Shown: in pieces, positions 45,662 through 54,847 of the stretch
How the letters are laid out: every line of letters starts with the position of its first letter
Numbering within the stretch: the stretch's first letter is position 1
DNA from: an uncultured Slackia sp.
GTDB lineage: Bacteria; Actinomycetota; Coriobacteriia; Coriobacteriales; Eggerthellaceae
DNA: 64,000 nucleotides
Direction of reading: 5' to 3'
Assembly: GCF_934630525.1 (NCBI RefSeq)
Contig: NZ_CAKTVX010000011.1
Location: 16,574-80,573, forward strand
The notes under the pieces: generated by a model
Database searches by the model: none
Told to the model about the DNA's origin: nothing
What the model saw: only the letters and a program-made list of their open reading frames with translations
Made by a program: the position numbers and the translations under genes

Positions 45662-47043
45662 TGACCGGCGAAGAAATCCAAGCACTCCTCGACACGCAGC
45701 GCGCCTTCTTCAACAGCGGAGCCACGCTTTCCGTCGATTTCCGCATCAAGAGCCTGCGCAAGCTCTACGACGCCGTGAAGGAGCACGAAGACGACATCCA
45801 TGCGGCGCTCACGGCCGATTTGGGCAAGAGCGCCTACGAGGGCTTCATGTGCGAAAGCGGCCTGGCGCTCACCGAAATTTCGTACATGATCAAGCACACG
45901 CGCAAACTGGCGCGCCGCACAACCGTGCGCACGCCGCTCGCGCAATTCGCCTCGCACAGCTTCACGCAGGCGGTGCCCTACGGCAACACGCTCGTCATGA
46001 GCCCGTGGAACTACCCGTTCCTGCTGACCATCGACCCGCTCGCCGACGCCATCGCCGCAGGCAACACCGTTATTTTGAAGCCGAGCGCCTATTCGCCAGC
46101 GACCAGCGCGATTATCGAGCGCATTGTCGCGGAATGCTTCGCGCCCGAGCACGTGGCGGTTGTCACGGGCGGTCGTGCGGAAAACACCGCGCTGCTCGAG
46201 CAGAAATTCGACTTCATCTTCTTCACGGGAAGCCAAAACGTGGGCAAGGAAGTGCTGCGCCACGCGGCCGAATTCCTCACGCCCGCCGTGCTTGAGTTGG
46301 GCGGAAAGAGCCCGTGCATCGTGGACGCGAGCGCGAACATCGAGCTTGCCGCCAAGCGCATCGCGTTTGGCAAGTTCCTGAACTGCGGGCAGACGTGCGT
46401 GGCGCCCGATTACGTGCTCGTTGAGCGCGGCGTGCACGACAAACTCGTCGCTGAGCTGGCAAAACAGATTGAACGCCAATTCGGCAAAGCACCGCTCGAA
46501 AACGCCGACTACGGCAAAATCGTGAACCAGAAGCACTTCGAGCGCCTGTGCGGACTTATCGACGAGAACAAAGTGGTGCATGGCGGCGAGCGCGACGCCG
46601 AAAGCTGCCGCATCGCGCCCACGATTATGGACGGCGTCACGGCGAGCGACGCGGTTATGGGAGAAGAGATTTTCGGGCCGATTCTGCCCATTCTTACGTT
46701 TGAGACATTTGACCAGGTGGCACAAGGCCTTAAAGGCAAGGCGAAGCCGCTTGCCGCGTATTTGTTCTCGAGCGACAAGGGACACATCGACCGCTTCACG
46801 CACGAGCTGCAATTCGGCGGCGGCTGCATCAACGACGTCGTCATCCACCTGGCGACAAGCAAGATGGCGTTCGGCGGCGTGGGCGAAAGCGGCATGGGCG
46901 GCTACCACGGCAAGCGCGGCTTCGAGGCGTTTTCGCACGTCAAATCGATTGTCGACAAGAAAACGTGGCTCGATTTGCCCATGCGCTACCAGCCGTATTC
47001 AAGCGCGCTTTACGAAAAGCTGCTGCACGTGTTCTTGCGATAG
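45661..47043 (+). CDS. Aldehyde dehydrogenase (NAD(P)+)
   Basis: 460-residue ALDH superfamily enzyme. Visible motifs are MSPWNYPFLL, FFTGSQNVGKEV (cofactor), the catalytic glutamate in LELGGKSPCIVD, the catalytic cysteine in NCGQTCVAPDYVLVE and EEIFGPILPIL. It lacks a signal peptide and ends with LLHVFLR; its shape and length match YwdH/AldH-type, class 3 ALDHs. Its start overlaps the stop of the alcohol dehydrogenase gene. It ends in a strong terminator at 47063. Confidence 0.94.
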   Translation: MTGEEIQALLDTQRAFFNSGATLSVDFRIKSLRKLYDAVKEHEDDIHAALTADLGKSAYEGFMCESGLALTEISYMIKHTRKLARRTTVRTPLAQFASHSFTQAVPYGNTLVMSPWNYPFLLTIDPLADAIAAGNTVILKPSAYSPATSAIIERIVAECFAPEHVAVVTGGRAENTALLEQKFDFIFFTGSQNVGKEVLRHAAEFLTPAVLELGGKSPCIVDASANIELAAKRIAFGKFLNCGQTCVAPDYVLVERGVHDKLVAELAKQIERQFGKAPLENADYGKIVNQKHFERLCGLIDENKVVHGGERDAESCRIAPTIMDGVTASDAVMGEEIFGPILPILTFETFDQVAQGLKGKAKPLAAYLFSSDKGHIDRFTHELQFGGGCINDVVIHLATSKMAFGGVGESGMGGYHGKRGFEAFSHVKSIVDKKTWLDLPMRYQPYSSALYEKLLHVFLR

Positions 47044-47062
47044 CATCGCGCGCCCAAACACT

Positions 47063-47104
47063 GCGGGCCTCGCGCATCTTCCGCGCGAGGCCCGCTTTTT
47101 CTTT
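47063..47104 (+). terminator. Terminator of the alcohol/aldehyde dehydrogenase operon
   Basis: 13-bp perfect arms (GCGGGCCTCGCGC/GCGCGAGGCCCGC) followed by TTTTTCTTT, 20 bp after the stop. This is a textbook intrinsic terminator. Confidence 0.95.
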
Positions 47105-47147
47105 CTGGGCTTTCTTCGCCTATACCGCGTTCTTACGCGACGGCTGG

Positions 47148-48005
47148 CTATTCGTCGCCTTCGACTTCCTCTTCCTCAACGTCGATGAATTCCAAATCGG
47201 CATGCAGATTGAGCCAATCGAGGGCGTCTTCGATAACGACATCCTTATCGTATTCGTTGAAGATCTCGTGATAGAGGCCGGCGTAAATGCGAAGGCTCTT
47301 ATCCCATGAGGCGATTTGTTCGTAGAGCTCAAGGCTGTCTTTCGGGGCCACCAGGCCGTCGTCGCCGCCATGCAGGATGAGTACCGGATCAACGAAGCGG
47401 CTCGCATTCTCGCGCATCCACGCATGACCCTTGTGCAACGCGCGGAACAGGCCGAACGACATTTCTTTAATGACATAGGGGTCGGCCATGTATGCCTCGC
47501 CCACCGACGGGTCGGAACATACGCCGTCGCCCAGCTCATTGGGCATGTAGGCCAAATCGGGAGCGTCGGCTTCAACCGCGCCTGTGCCCAGGCCCTTATT
47601 GTCGCGGGTCCATGCGCCCGAGAGCACGTAGCCGTCGACCTTGCCCGGATGCAAGTGCCCGTAAAGCGCCGCGCCGTAGCCGCCCATGGAATGGCCCACG
47701 ATGAACAGCGGAGCCTCAGGATTTTCGGCGATCGCGCGGTCGACCACGACGTCGATATCTTTCGCAATTTCATCGAAAGCGGAATAGAAGACCTTGGTGC
47801 CCTTCGAACGGCCATGGCCGCGATGGTCGAATCGATACACCGAATAGCCCTGCGCGTTCAGGCGCATAGCGAGATAGTCGTAGCGGCCTTGATGCTCGCA
47901 CAAGCCGTGCACGATAACCACCACGCCACGCGGATCGGCCACCGAATCGGTTTTGCCGTAGAGTTCCGTGCCGTCGAACGACTCGAACATGTATTCCTGC
48001 ACCAT
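47148..48005 (-). CDS. Alpha/beta hydrolase (monoacylglycerol lipase/lysophospholipase type)
   Basis: 285 residues of the Hydrolase_4 type. It has oxyanion region VVVIVHGLCEHQGRYDYLA, the RFDHRGHGRS segment, nucleophile elbow VGHSMGGYG (Ser about 115), an acid in LILHGGDDGLVAP and a terminal histidine in AGLYHEIFNEYD. No signal peptide, so it acts in the cytoplasm or at the membrane face. GGAA precedes the ATG at 48005. It is preceded by a 13-bp inverted repeat that may be its operator. Confidence 0.9.
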   Translation of the reverse strand: MVQEYMFESFDGTELYGKTDSVADPRGVVVIVHGLCEHQGRYDYLAMRLNAQGYSVYRFDHRGHGRSKGTKVFYSAFDEIAKDIDVVVDRAIAENPEAPLFIVGHSMGGYGAALYGHLHPGKVDGYVLSGAWTRDNKGLGTGAVEADAPDLAYMPNELGDGVCSDPSVGEAYMADPYVIKEMSFGLFRALHKGHAWMRENASRFVDPVLILHGGDDGLVAPKDSLELYEQIASWDKSLRIYAGLYHEIFNEYDKDVVIEDALDWLNLHADLEFIDVEEEEVEGDE

Positions 48006-48032
48006 GGGATTCCTTTCTCCCGTCGAATACCC

Positions 48033-48069
48033 GAAACCTGTTAAATGCTCGTAGCGTTTAACAGGTTTC
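48033..48069. promoter_or_regulatory. 13-bp perfect inverted repeat upstream of the hydrolase gene
   Basis: GAAACCTGTTAAA (48033-48045) and TTTAACAGGTTTC (48057-48069), 11-nt loop, 28 bp upstream of the hydrolase start codon. It may be an operator or a leader hairpin. Confidence 0.6.
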
Positions 48070-48197
48070 GCGAAAACGCGAAACGCGCATGCCTGAATTA
48101 TACGGCGCGCCGCGATGCGACCCGACGAAAAACGGCAGGTGGAACATGTTCTTTTGTGAACCTTGAGAGAAGTGAAAGGCTTCGCGTACTGATCGAG

Positions 48198-49169
48198 TTA
48201 CGACTCGTAAATGATGGAGCCCAAACGCGACGCGTCGAAGCCCAAAGCCTCGAGCTCGCGGCGCACACGGGGATCGTCGCCCAGGCGCTTCACGGCGCGC
48301 ACGAGCGAACGCGTGCGCTCGCTTTTCTTCACCACGATATCGATCCACTCGTTTTGCATGGGAAGGAAATCGACGCCCAGGGTCGTCTGAGCGAGATTCG
48401 AAGTGCCCACGCCCGCTTCAGCCGCGCCTTTGGCCACAAACGCCGCCACTGCATCAGGAGAGGCGACTTCGCGATTGTAGCCACGCACCGATTCGGGACG
48501 CGCCTCGAGCTCGCACAGCACTTCGTCGAGTAGCACGCGCATGGCCGAGCCACAGGCGACGTTCACGAGCGACGCATCGCGCGTGAGCAGACTTCCCCAC
48601 GAATGAAGGTGCTTGGGGTTGCCAGCCTGCACAATAAGGCCCACGCTTCGGCGGGCAACGCGCACCACCGACACCGGAACGCCCGGCACGAGGCGCTGCA
48701 CATACGGAATGTTATACGTGCCGGACTTGCGGTCGAACAAGTGCACGACGGCGGCATCGGAGCGGCCCAAATACAAATCGACAAGCGCGAGATAGCTTCC
48801 CAAATAGACGCGCGAACAGGGAAATCCCTTGCCAGAGAGCGCGTGGGCAATAATGTCGCCCGAGATATCGCCACCCGAAATAACGAAGGGATCGGCGGCG
48901 GGAGCTATTTCGGGAATAGCCGTCGCATAGGGAGAAGAAGAGGCCGTGGCAGACGCGGGCGCAACGGGAATGGGGCCCGTCGAAGCCGGCGAACCGCCCG
49001 TTTTCGACGACTCGATGTAATGCTCGACGTCGGCGCGCGTGAAACGCAGTTTGCGACCCACGCGATACGACGCAAGCTCGCCCGATTTCGCAAGCGAGTA
49101 CACAGTGTTGCGGCCCACGCCGAGCAACGCCGATACGTCTTCGACCTGCAATGCTTCGTCTTCGCGCAC
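48198..49169 (-). CDS. Helix-turn-helix regulator with periplasmic-binding-like domain (ModE/molybdate-type)
   Basis: 323 residues. The N-terminal excisionase-like HTH reads VSALLGVGRNTVYSLAKSGE then LASYRVGRKLRFTRADVEHY. A Pro/Ala/Ser linker leads to a PBP-like domain (PF12727 type) with SGGDISGDIIAHAL and LVDLYLGRSDAAVVHLFDR. This architecture is known for molybdate-responsive regulators in Firmicutes and Coriobacteria. The GTG at 49169 follows GGGG by 5 nt and is preferred; the frame opens at 49190. The neighbouring gene on the same strand is a tandem-Mop molbindin, supporting a molybdenum role. Confidence 0.82.
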   Translation of the reverse strand: MREDEALQVEDVSALLGVGRNTVYSLAKSGELASYRVGRKLRFTRADVEHYIESSKTGGSPASTGPIPVAPASATASSSPYATAIPEIAPAADPFVISGGDISGDIIAHALSGKGFPCSRVYLGSYLALVDLYLGRSDAAVVHLFDRKSGTYNIPYVQRLVPGVPVSVVRVARRSVGLIVQAGNPKHLHSWGSLLTRDASLVNVACGSAMRVLLDEVLCELEARPESVRGYNREVASPDAVAAFVAKGAAEAGVGTSNLAQTTLGVDFLPMQNEWIDIVVKKSERTRSLVRAVKRLGDDPRVRRELEALGFDASRLGSIIYES

Positions 49170-49241
49170 GAAAGCCCCTTTCCCTTTCAAAACTGTTCTC
49201 GATTATAGATTATTCAGAACAAGAAATAATAAGGAAAAAGA

Positions 49242-49265
49242 AAAGGCGGCCCGAAGACCGCCTTT
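49242..49265 (-). terminator. Terminator of the mop gene
   Basis: AAAGGCGG/CCGCCTTT arms with an 8-nt loop. On the minus strand the hairpin is followed by TCTTTTTCCTTATTATT. It lies 185 bp past the mop stop and 75 bp before the regulator start. Confidence 0.8.
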
Positions 49266-49449
49266 CGCGCAAAATGAGACGAACGATGGCTCGCCGAACG
49301 CGCCTTTCGTCGAGCAATCCAATTCTCGACCGTAACCGGACAAGCAAAACGTTCGCTTCGCAAGGCCGCGGTGAAGCAGACAGGTGCACCGATCGCCCCT
49401 CATGTCGCCCCTGAGCATCGCAGCACAGATCGCCTGAGGTGCGCCTGGC
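49266..49449. other. 3' untranslated gap of the mop transcript
   Basis: About 180 bp between the mop stop and its terminator. No supported frame, no repeat. A transcribed but untranslated tail is the simplest reading. Confidence 0.4.
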
Positions 49450-49875
49450 CTATTCCACGCCTACCATGACGTCGGTCGACTTGATGATGGCAACGGCTTT
49501 CTCGCCCTCGGCCAGGCCGAGCGACTCGATGGCCTCGTTGGTAATGGAACCGGTGACCTTGTTGCCGTCGGCGAGCTCGAGCGCGACATGGCCGTTCACG
49601 GCGCCTTCCTTAATAGAAGTGATGGTGCCCACGAGCTGGTTGCGCGCGGAAATGTTCTTGATGGGCTCGCTGCCTGCGGCGAACATCACGTTGGAAGCCT
49701 TGATGATGGCGAATGCCTTTTTGCCCTCGGCGAGCTCGAGGCCCTTGATGGACTCCATGGTGATGTCGGCCTTGATGGCATAGCCCTCGAAGTCGATGGT
49801 CGCAACGCCATTCACAGAGCCTTCGACAACGCTGGAAATGGTGCCTTCAAATTGATTGCGTGCAGAAATCTTCAT
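49450..49875 (-). CDS. Molbindin: two tandem Mop (TOBE) domains
   Basis: 141-residue cytoplasmic molybdate/tungstate storage protein. Two homologous ~70-residue halves start with MKISARNQFEGTIS and NISARNQLVGTITS, the classic SARN start of Mop domains. Both end in FAIIKASNVMFA/VAIIKSTDVMVG. Such proteins bind oxyanions at subunit interfaces. GAGAGGAG is the ribosome site. Adjacent to the ModE-like regulator and in a genome with molybdopterin oxidoreductases, so it fits molybdenum homeostasis. Confidence 0.93.
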   Translation of the reverse strand: MKISARNQFEGTISSVVEGSVNGVATIDFEGYAIKADITMESIKGLELAEGKKAFAIIKASNVMFAAGSEPIKNISARNQLVGTITSIKEGAVNGHVALELADGNKVTGSITNEAIESLGLAEGEKAVAIIKSTDVMVGVE

Positions 49876-50043
49876 GCGAGCGCTCCTCTCTTATTTGATA
49901 TATGCGCTTAGGAGCCGAAGCATTGAGAACGCCCCAATGCCCGACCTCGCGTTTCTTGACGCCCCGATAATCGCACATCGCTCGCGGCGAAGAAACATCG
50001 CGCAAAAATCGGCATGCCGCTTAACCCGCTTCGCCGCCGTTCG

Positions 50044-50197
50044 TGCCGAATCGCACCCATTTACGCGCCGCGCACCCACTTGCCTTCGGCGTCCACGTAG
50101 TCGCCGTCGATCCGCTTCGAAGACTGCATGACGCCCGATCCGTCGAAGTAGTAGCACGAGCCGTTAATCCATTTCCAGCCCGTAACCATGGCGCCGG
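50044..50197. repeat. 154-bp direct repeat, left copy
   Basis: It matches 51621-51773 with only two substitutions and one indel. The repeated sequence is the 3' end of a choline-binding-repeat protein gene. Together the copies bracket the acyltransferase gene. Confidence 0.9.
50061..50197 (-). pseudogene. 3' remnant of a choline-binding-repeat protein gene
   Basis: Reads AMVTGWKWINGSCYYFDGSG and the usual tail SKRIDGDYVDAEGKWVRGA, then TAA. It matches the C terminus of the GH25 protein at 51634 and resembles the tail of the protein at 62767. Homology stops at 50197, and the frame upstream has no repeats or domain, so only about 45 codons remain. Confidence 0.75.
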
Positions 50198-50420
50198 CAT
50201 CATGCTGCGACCCGACGCAGAAGCGCCCTCCCTGGTTAAATGCCTGCCACAAAAAGAGACGCTATGCAAACAAGAGGGCTGGTAATTGTCGACTATTATT
50301 TGCATAGGCGAAAATCTGCCCTTTGCAAAACCGCAAAAGACTACAATGGCTATGCGAATTGCTCCCAGGAGATGTCGCCCCTCCATCAAGGAGCCATACG
50401 AAGAATCTAAACCCTAGGCA

Positions 50421-51455
50421 ATGGTGAAATATATGCAGTCCTCCAAGCAACGACGCGATTTTATCGACGTGACCAAATTCGCCCTCAGCATCCTGATTGT
50501 GGTTATTCACATCAGTCCCATCGAATCCCTTAATCCCATCTTGCGTCCATTCTTACGAACAGCGGTCCCCTTGTTTTTCCTTATATCCGCCTATCTTTTC
50601 TTCAAAAAATATGGGGAAGCCGAAACCGTCGAAAAGAAAATCGCCAGAATCGAACGCTACGTCAAGCGCAACCTGCAGCTCTATTTCTTCTGGCTCATAG
50701 TGTTGCTTATTCCGACGCTCTCCTACAGGCAATGGTTTAGCGATGGCTTCCTTTCTGGCCTTTTCAGAGCCCTTTATTCCTTTCTGTTCGGAAGCACGTT
50801 CATAGCCTCTTGGTACATTATGGCAAGCATTATCGCCACATTGATCATTGTAGTTGTCTCAAGATACCTTGGAAATAAAACGATTCTGCTGCTTTCGGTG
50901 ATTCCTTACCTTGCTTGCTGCGCGATGAGCAACTATGGGGCATCGCCCTTGGTGGCGCCCCACTACGACGCGCTTTGCTACGCATTTGGATCCAACGATT
51001 ACAACTCGTTCTGGGTTGCCATTTTTTGGATAGCCGCCGGTAAATGCATCGCCGACAATGAGCTGCGCCTTTCAAAGGTGAGCACTTCTTCCCTTTTGGC
51101 GATAATGTTTGTCGGTCTAGGTGCTATCTATACCGAACAGTTCTTTATCCTCGCAAATCAATGGTCCTATGCCGACGATTGCTATCTTGGACTTGCCGTT
51201 TTCTGCATCCCGGCTTTCGTATTATCTCTAAGGGTCAACGTCAGCTGCAAATATGCGGCATTCTTGCGAAATGCAAGCATTGTCACGTACTGCCTTCATG
51301 ACAATCTGAACTACGCCATCATGCGCTTTACGCCGTTTTCGCCAACCCCTCTTGAAACCTTCTTCATCGTGCTTGTGGCTTCGTGGCTTCTAACGGCGCT
51401 GATAATGAAAATGGAAAAGAACGAGCACCTCAGCTGGCTAAAGTACTCACATTAA
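50421..51455 (+). CDS. Membrane acyltransferase (acyltransferase 3/OafA family)
   Basis: 344-residue protein with about ten hydrophobic helices, starting with the family hallmark DFIDVTKFALSILIVVIHIS (the catalytic-type His) and followed by RTAVPLFFLISAYLFF and KRNLQLYFFWLIVLL. Such enzymes O-acylate wall polysaccharides, teichoic acids or other surface glycans. GC content looks lower than in its neighbours, and the gene with flanks lies between 154-bp direct repeats, both pointing to acquisition or rearrangement. Starts at 50421 or 50433 are both possible; the ribosome site is poor. It ends in a hairpin at 51473. Confidence 0.88.
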   Translation: MVKYMQSSKQRRDFIDVTKFALSILIVVIHISPIESLNPILRPFLRTAVPLFFLISAYLFFKKYGEAETVEKKIARIERYVKRNLQLYFFWLIVLLIPTLSYRQWFSDGFLSGLFRALYSFLFGSTFIASWYIMASIIATLIIVVVSRYLGNKTILLLSVIPYLACCAMSNYGASPLVAPHYDALCYAFGSNDYNSFWVAIFWIAAGKCIADNELRLSKVSTSSLLAIMFVGLGAIYTEQFFILANQWSYADDCYLGLAVFCIPAFVLSLRVNVSCKYAAFLRNASIVTYCLHDNLNYAIMRFTPFSPTPLETFFIVLVASWLLTALIMKMEKNEHLSWLKYSH

Positions 51456-51472
51456 CTTGCCTTGCTGAGCAA

Positions 51473-51506
51473 TTTCGCCGTTGGGCTCGCTTTCCCAACG
51501 GCGAAA
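51473..51506 (+). terminator. Terminator of the acyltransferase gene
   Basis: 13-bp perfect arms TTTCGCCGTTGGG/CCCAACGGCGAAA with an 8-nt loop, 18 bp after the stop. The following bases are only moderately T-rich. Confidence 0.75.
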
Positions 51507-51620
51507 CGCCAGCTTGCCTGTTTTCAAAAAAAAACAAATCGAGCATTCATCCCGCGGCACGCACGAAAACCGGCACAATGTCATTTCGCTTTACGAACCC
51601 AATTTCCGCTCCAAGCGTAA

Positions 51621-51773
51621 TGCCGAATCGCACCTATTTACGCGCCGCGCACCCACTTCCTTCGGCGTCCACGTAGTCGCCGTCGATCCGCTTCGAAGAC
51701 TGCATGACGCCCGATCCGTCGAAGTAGTAGCACGAGCCGTTAATCCATTTCCAGCCCGTAGCCATGGCGCCGG
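51621..51773. repeat. 154-bp direct repeat, right copy
   Basis: Near-identical to 50044-50197. Here it forms the real 3' end of the GH25 gene. Relative to the left copy it lacks one base (GCCTTC/CCTTC on the plus strand), which alters the last few codons. Confidence 0.9.
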
Positions 51774-53775
51774 AATTCTCGAAATAGTATTTCGAGCCGC
51801 CGATAGTGCGCCAACCGATGGCCATTTCTGCGGCATCATTGAACCAATACCAGGAATCGCCCAAGCTCAACCAGCCCGTTTCGAACCCGCCAGACACGTT
51901 CGCGTAATGCCACGCGCCATTAAGATTGAGCCAGCCAGTCTGCATGACGCCCGCTTCGTCGAAGAAATAGTACCTGGAGCCAATCTGCTTAAGGCCAGTA
52001 ACCATGACGCCAGAATCGTCGAACCAGTACCACGCATCGCCGATCTCGCACCAGTCCACGGCCATCGCGCCCGACTCGCCGAAGTAATGCCGCACACCGT
52101 CAACCGTTTGCCAGCCAGTGGTCATAGCGCCCGAATCGCCCAGCCAATATCGTGAACCGCCCACATTCAGCCAGCCGGTTTGCATAACGCCGCTGCTCGC
52201 ATCGAGGTAGTACCAGAAATTGCCTTCCTGCAGCCACCCCGTGCTCATGGCGCCCGAAGAGCCCAAGTGGTACCACGAGCCCCTGTTTTGCCAGCCCGTG
52301 AGCATCGCCCCCGATGAATCGAAAAGGTACCAATCGGCATCCACGCGCTGCCACCCCGTGGCCATTCGGCCATCGCCGCCATCGGCGAACCAATAGCGCG
52401 AACCGTCCTGGTCAAGCCAGCCTTCATGCATCGCGTAAGTGCCCGCATCAAACCAATACCACGAGCCGTTGATGGAATTCTTGCCCAGCACAAGCGAGCC
52501 CGATGAAGTGGCATAGCGCCAAACCCCGTCGTCCGAACACCAGCCCGTAGCCATAGCGCCCGAGCTCTCGAAGAAATACCCATTGCCTTGGATTGTTTTC
52601 AGGCCCGTTACCATAGCGCCGCCCGCGTTGGCGTCGAAGTAATACCAGGTTCCCTCGATGCTGAACCAGCCCACGCGCATTGCTCCCGACCAGGAATCGA
52701 GATAGTACCAATGCTCGTTGGTCCAAAGCCAGCCGGTTTGCATCCAGCCCGACACATCGAAGTGGTACCACTGGTCGTCAATCTGCGCCCAACAGTTCGC
52801 AGGATAGCTGCCATCGGCGTATCGATACCACCACTTCGATCCCGACTTAACCCAATGGTCGCTGTTAATGGGCTCCATATAGGTGTAATTAAGGTCGACC
52901 CTTTCGCTTATTCCCGGGATAACGCCATAGTCCGAGAACTGCCAAACGCCATTACCCTCGCTGAAATTCGACATGGGCGCATACGTCAGGCCAATTGACG
53001 TATTGTACGCAGCAACCCATTTCGAATACTTGTCGAACACAGGGGACGTGAGGTACGTGTTCCACCAAGAAAGGTTTGCATACGTCCCCACGGGATAGCC
53101 CGCCGCCGTGAGCTTGTCGAAAAACGCCTGCGCGATTGCGGCGTAATTCTTCCCCACCATTTTCGAATCTTCCATATCGAAATAAACGGGGAAAGCCAAA
53201 TCGGCGCCCGTAAGCCCCTCGCTCTTCAACTGGGAGATAGCGAAATCGGCTTCCTTGCTCGCCTCTTCGGGCGACGTGGCCCTTGAATACAGGTATACGC
53301 CAAACGGCATGCCGGTCGACAGGCACCCCTGCACATTGTTGTGCCACTGAATGTCTGCATGGGTGGAGGCGTAGCCGCAACGAAGAATCGCGAAATCGAC
53401 GCCCGCGGTTTTCACCTGGGCCCAATTAATCTTCCCCTGCCATTCACTTACGTCGATGCCTTTATATGCGCCGGCGCCAGTGCAATACCCCTTGCTGAAC
53501 TGATCAAACCAATTATACACTGGCCAGCCATTGCCGTTGGTTTCAACCGAGCACGCCATTACGCCATCGGCGGAATCGGCGGCGGTCTCCTCAAACGTGC
53601 CTAAATTGTCGGTGCTCGCGCCGCTGTCGCTTAAAACGAGCTCGCCATTAAAGAAGCGCCAGCTGTTCGCCCCATCGGAAGACTCGTCCGCATAAGCGCA
53701 GTTCAACGCGCCGCATGCAAGCAATGTCACCCATACACACGCCGCAACAAGAAAACAGGTTTTACGCTTTGCCAT
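51634..53775 (-). CDS. Secreted GH25 lysozyme with choline/glucan-binding repeats
   Basis: 713 residues. There is a signal peptide (hydrophobic CFLVAACVWVTLLACG, cleavage near ANCAYA). A GH25 muramidase catalytic domain follows (YKGIDVSEWQGKINWAQVK about 105, then FPVYFDMEDS with the acidic pair). About 19 cell-wall-binding repeats of ~20 residues (GWxxxxGxWYYFDxSGAMxTG) run from 310 to the end. The last residues (EGSGCAARK) differ from the usual EGKWVRGA because of a 1-base deletion. The ATG at 53775 follows GGAGGGG. It is near the pilus operon; it would cleave peptidoglycan glycan strands at the cell surface. Whether the repeats bind choline or another wall glycan is not known. Confidence 0.93.
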   Translation of the reverse strand: MAKRKTCFLVAACVWVTLLACGALNCAYADESSDGANSWRFFNGELVLSDSGASTDNLGTFEETAADSADGVMACSVETNGNGWPVYNWFDQFSKGYCTGAGAYKGIDVSEWQGKINWAQVKTAGVDFAILRCGYASTHADIQWHNNVQGCLSTGMPFGVYLYSRATSPEEASKEADFAISQLKSEGLTGADLAFPVYFDMEDSKMVGKNYAAIAQAFFDKLTAAGYPVGTYANLSWWNTYLTSPVFDKYSKWVAAYNTSIGLTYAPMSNFSEGNGVWQFSDYGVIPGISERVDLNYTYMEPINSDHWVKSGSKWWYRYADGSYPANCWAQIDDQWYHFDVSGWMQTGWLWTNEHWYYLDSWSGAMRVGWFSIEGTWYYFDANAGGAMVTGLKTIQGNGYFFESSGAMATGWCSDDGVWRYATSSGSLVLGKNSINGSWYWFDAGTYAMHEGWLDQDGSRYWFADGGDGRMATGWQRVDADWYLFDSSGAMLTGWQNRGSWYHLGSSGAMSTGWLQEGNFWYYLDASSGVMQTGWLNVGGSRYWLGDSGAMTTGWQTVDGVRHYFGESGAMAVDWCEIGDAWYWFDDSGVMVTGLKQIGSRYYFFDEAGVMQTGWLNLNGAWHYANVSGGFETGWLSLGDSWYWFNDAAEMAIGWRTIGGSKYYFENSGAMATGWKWINGSCYYFDGSGVMQSSKRIDGDYVDAEGSGCAARK

Positions 53776-53935
53776 GCGCAGCCCCTCCAAAAAAAAACCG
53801 CCATGTACAACCAATCACGCCACTCCCGTCTCACGCTCGTCGATTATGACGCCATAGCCGACGGCCGCCACGGAAAGCTTCCGTTCACCGCACATATTAC
53901 CTTTATCGAACCATCCATGGCCCTCAACGGCCCCT

Positions 53936-54847
53936 TTATTCGCAACCACCGTTGGACTTACCGTTCCGCCGTTTGCGAACCCGATGGACGACGACATCAA
54001 GCAAAACAAGCGCCATAGCCGCAACAACAACGAGGACCGCAGCTTCGCGCCTACCCCAATGCCTCGCCAAGAGCCCCTTCTGCTCAACAGCTTCTTGCTC
54101 GACATATTCGGTACGATCGCAATGGACGAACAACCGATGGTCGTTCACGCCATAAGGCGTGCAAGTCACGAGCGTCAGCTTATCAGCCCCTGGCTCAATG
54201 GCGAGGGATTCAATCTCGTCGGGCCACGCCACCTCAGAACCCGCCACCTTGTACGCGAGCGTTTGGCCCATGGTGTGCAGAAGAACGAGATCGCCCTCTT
54301 TGAGAGCGTGGATGTCGTCGAACATGCTAAGGTTGCGCATGCCGGAATGAGCCGTGAGCACGCAATGGGAAGACGTCCCGCCCACGGGCAAGCTCGTACC
54401 CTCGAGGTGGCCAACACCAGCCATGAGCACTTCTTCACTCGTGCCGTGATAGATGGGCATACTTACGTTAATAGATGGAATCTCAACCCAACTCATCATG
54501 GGGTCGCGATCGAATATAAGCTGATCTTCATAGGGCTCTACCTGGTCGGCGGGAAGCTCGGGGCTTTCGTGGGCGAGCAATTCGTTGTACGCACGAGCCT
54601 GGAGAAGAATCCGTTCACGCTCCTCCGCAGGAAGAGTGTCTACCGTGCTAGACACGGCGTTGATTTGATTGAAAACACCCGAAGCCTCAAGTCTGTCAAA
54701 GACCCACGGCCACACCATCAGACCGACGCCGACGAGAATGACAACCATAGTAATAAGCCGATCGGCCCAGCGAGGCAAACGCTTACGGCGTCTCTTGCTA
54801 CAGGAGGCGGAGGCATTCACCGCCATGCGATCGTCTCGATGCTTCAT
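53936..54847 (-). CDS. srtC: Class C sortase
   Basis: 303-residue pilin polymerase. It has an N-terminal membrane helix (LITMVVILVGVGLMVWPWVF) and a lid segment around FDRDPMMSWVEIP. The catalytic histidine is in VLTAHSGMRN and the cysteine/arginine block is TLVTCTPYGVNDHRLFVHCDR (class C signature TPYGxNxHR). A second C-terminal helix and basic tail (VVAAMALVLLDVVV, then HRVRKRRNG) follow. It would join LPxTG pilins at a pilin-motif lysine. The start at 54847 is preferred; a GTG at 54877 is an alternative. Last gene of the pilus operon. Confidence 0.94.
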   Translation of the reverse strand: MKHRDDRMAVNASASCSKRRRKRLPRWADRLITMVVILVGVGLMVWPWVFDRLEASGVFNQINAVSSTVDTLPAEERERILLQARAYNELLAHESPELPADQVEPYEDQLIFDRDPMMSWVEIPSINVSMPIYHGTSEEVLMAGVGHLEGTSLPVGGTSSHCVLTAHSGMRNLSMFDDIHALKEGDLVLLHTMGQTLAYKVAGSEVAWPDEIESLAIEPGADKLTLVTCTPYGVNDHRLFVHCDRTEYVEQEAVEQKGLLARHWGRREAAVLVVVAAMALVLLDVVVHRVRKRRNGKSNGGCE

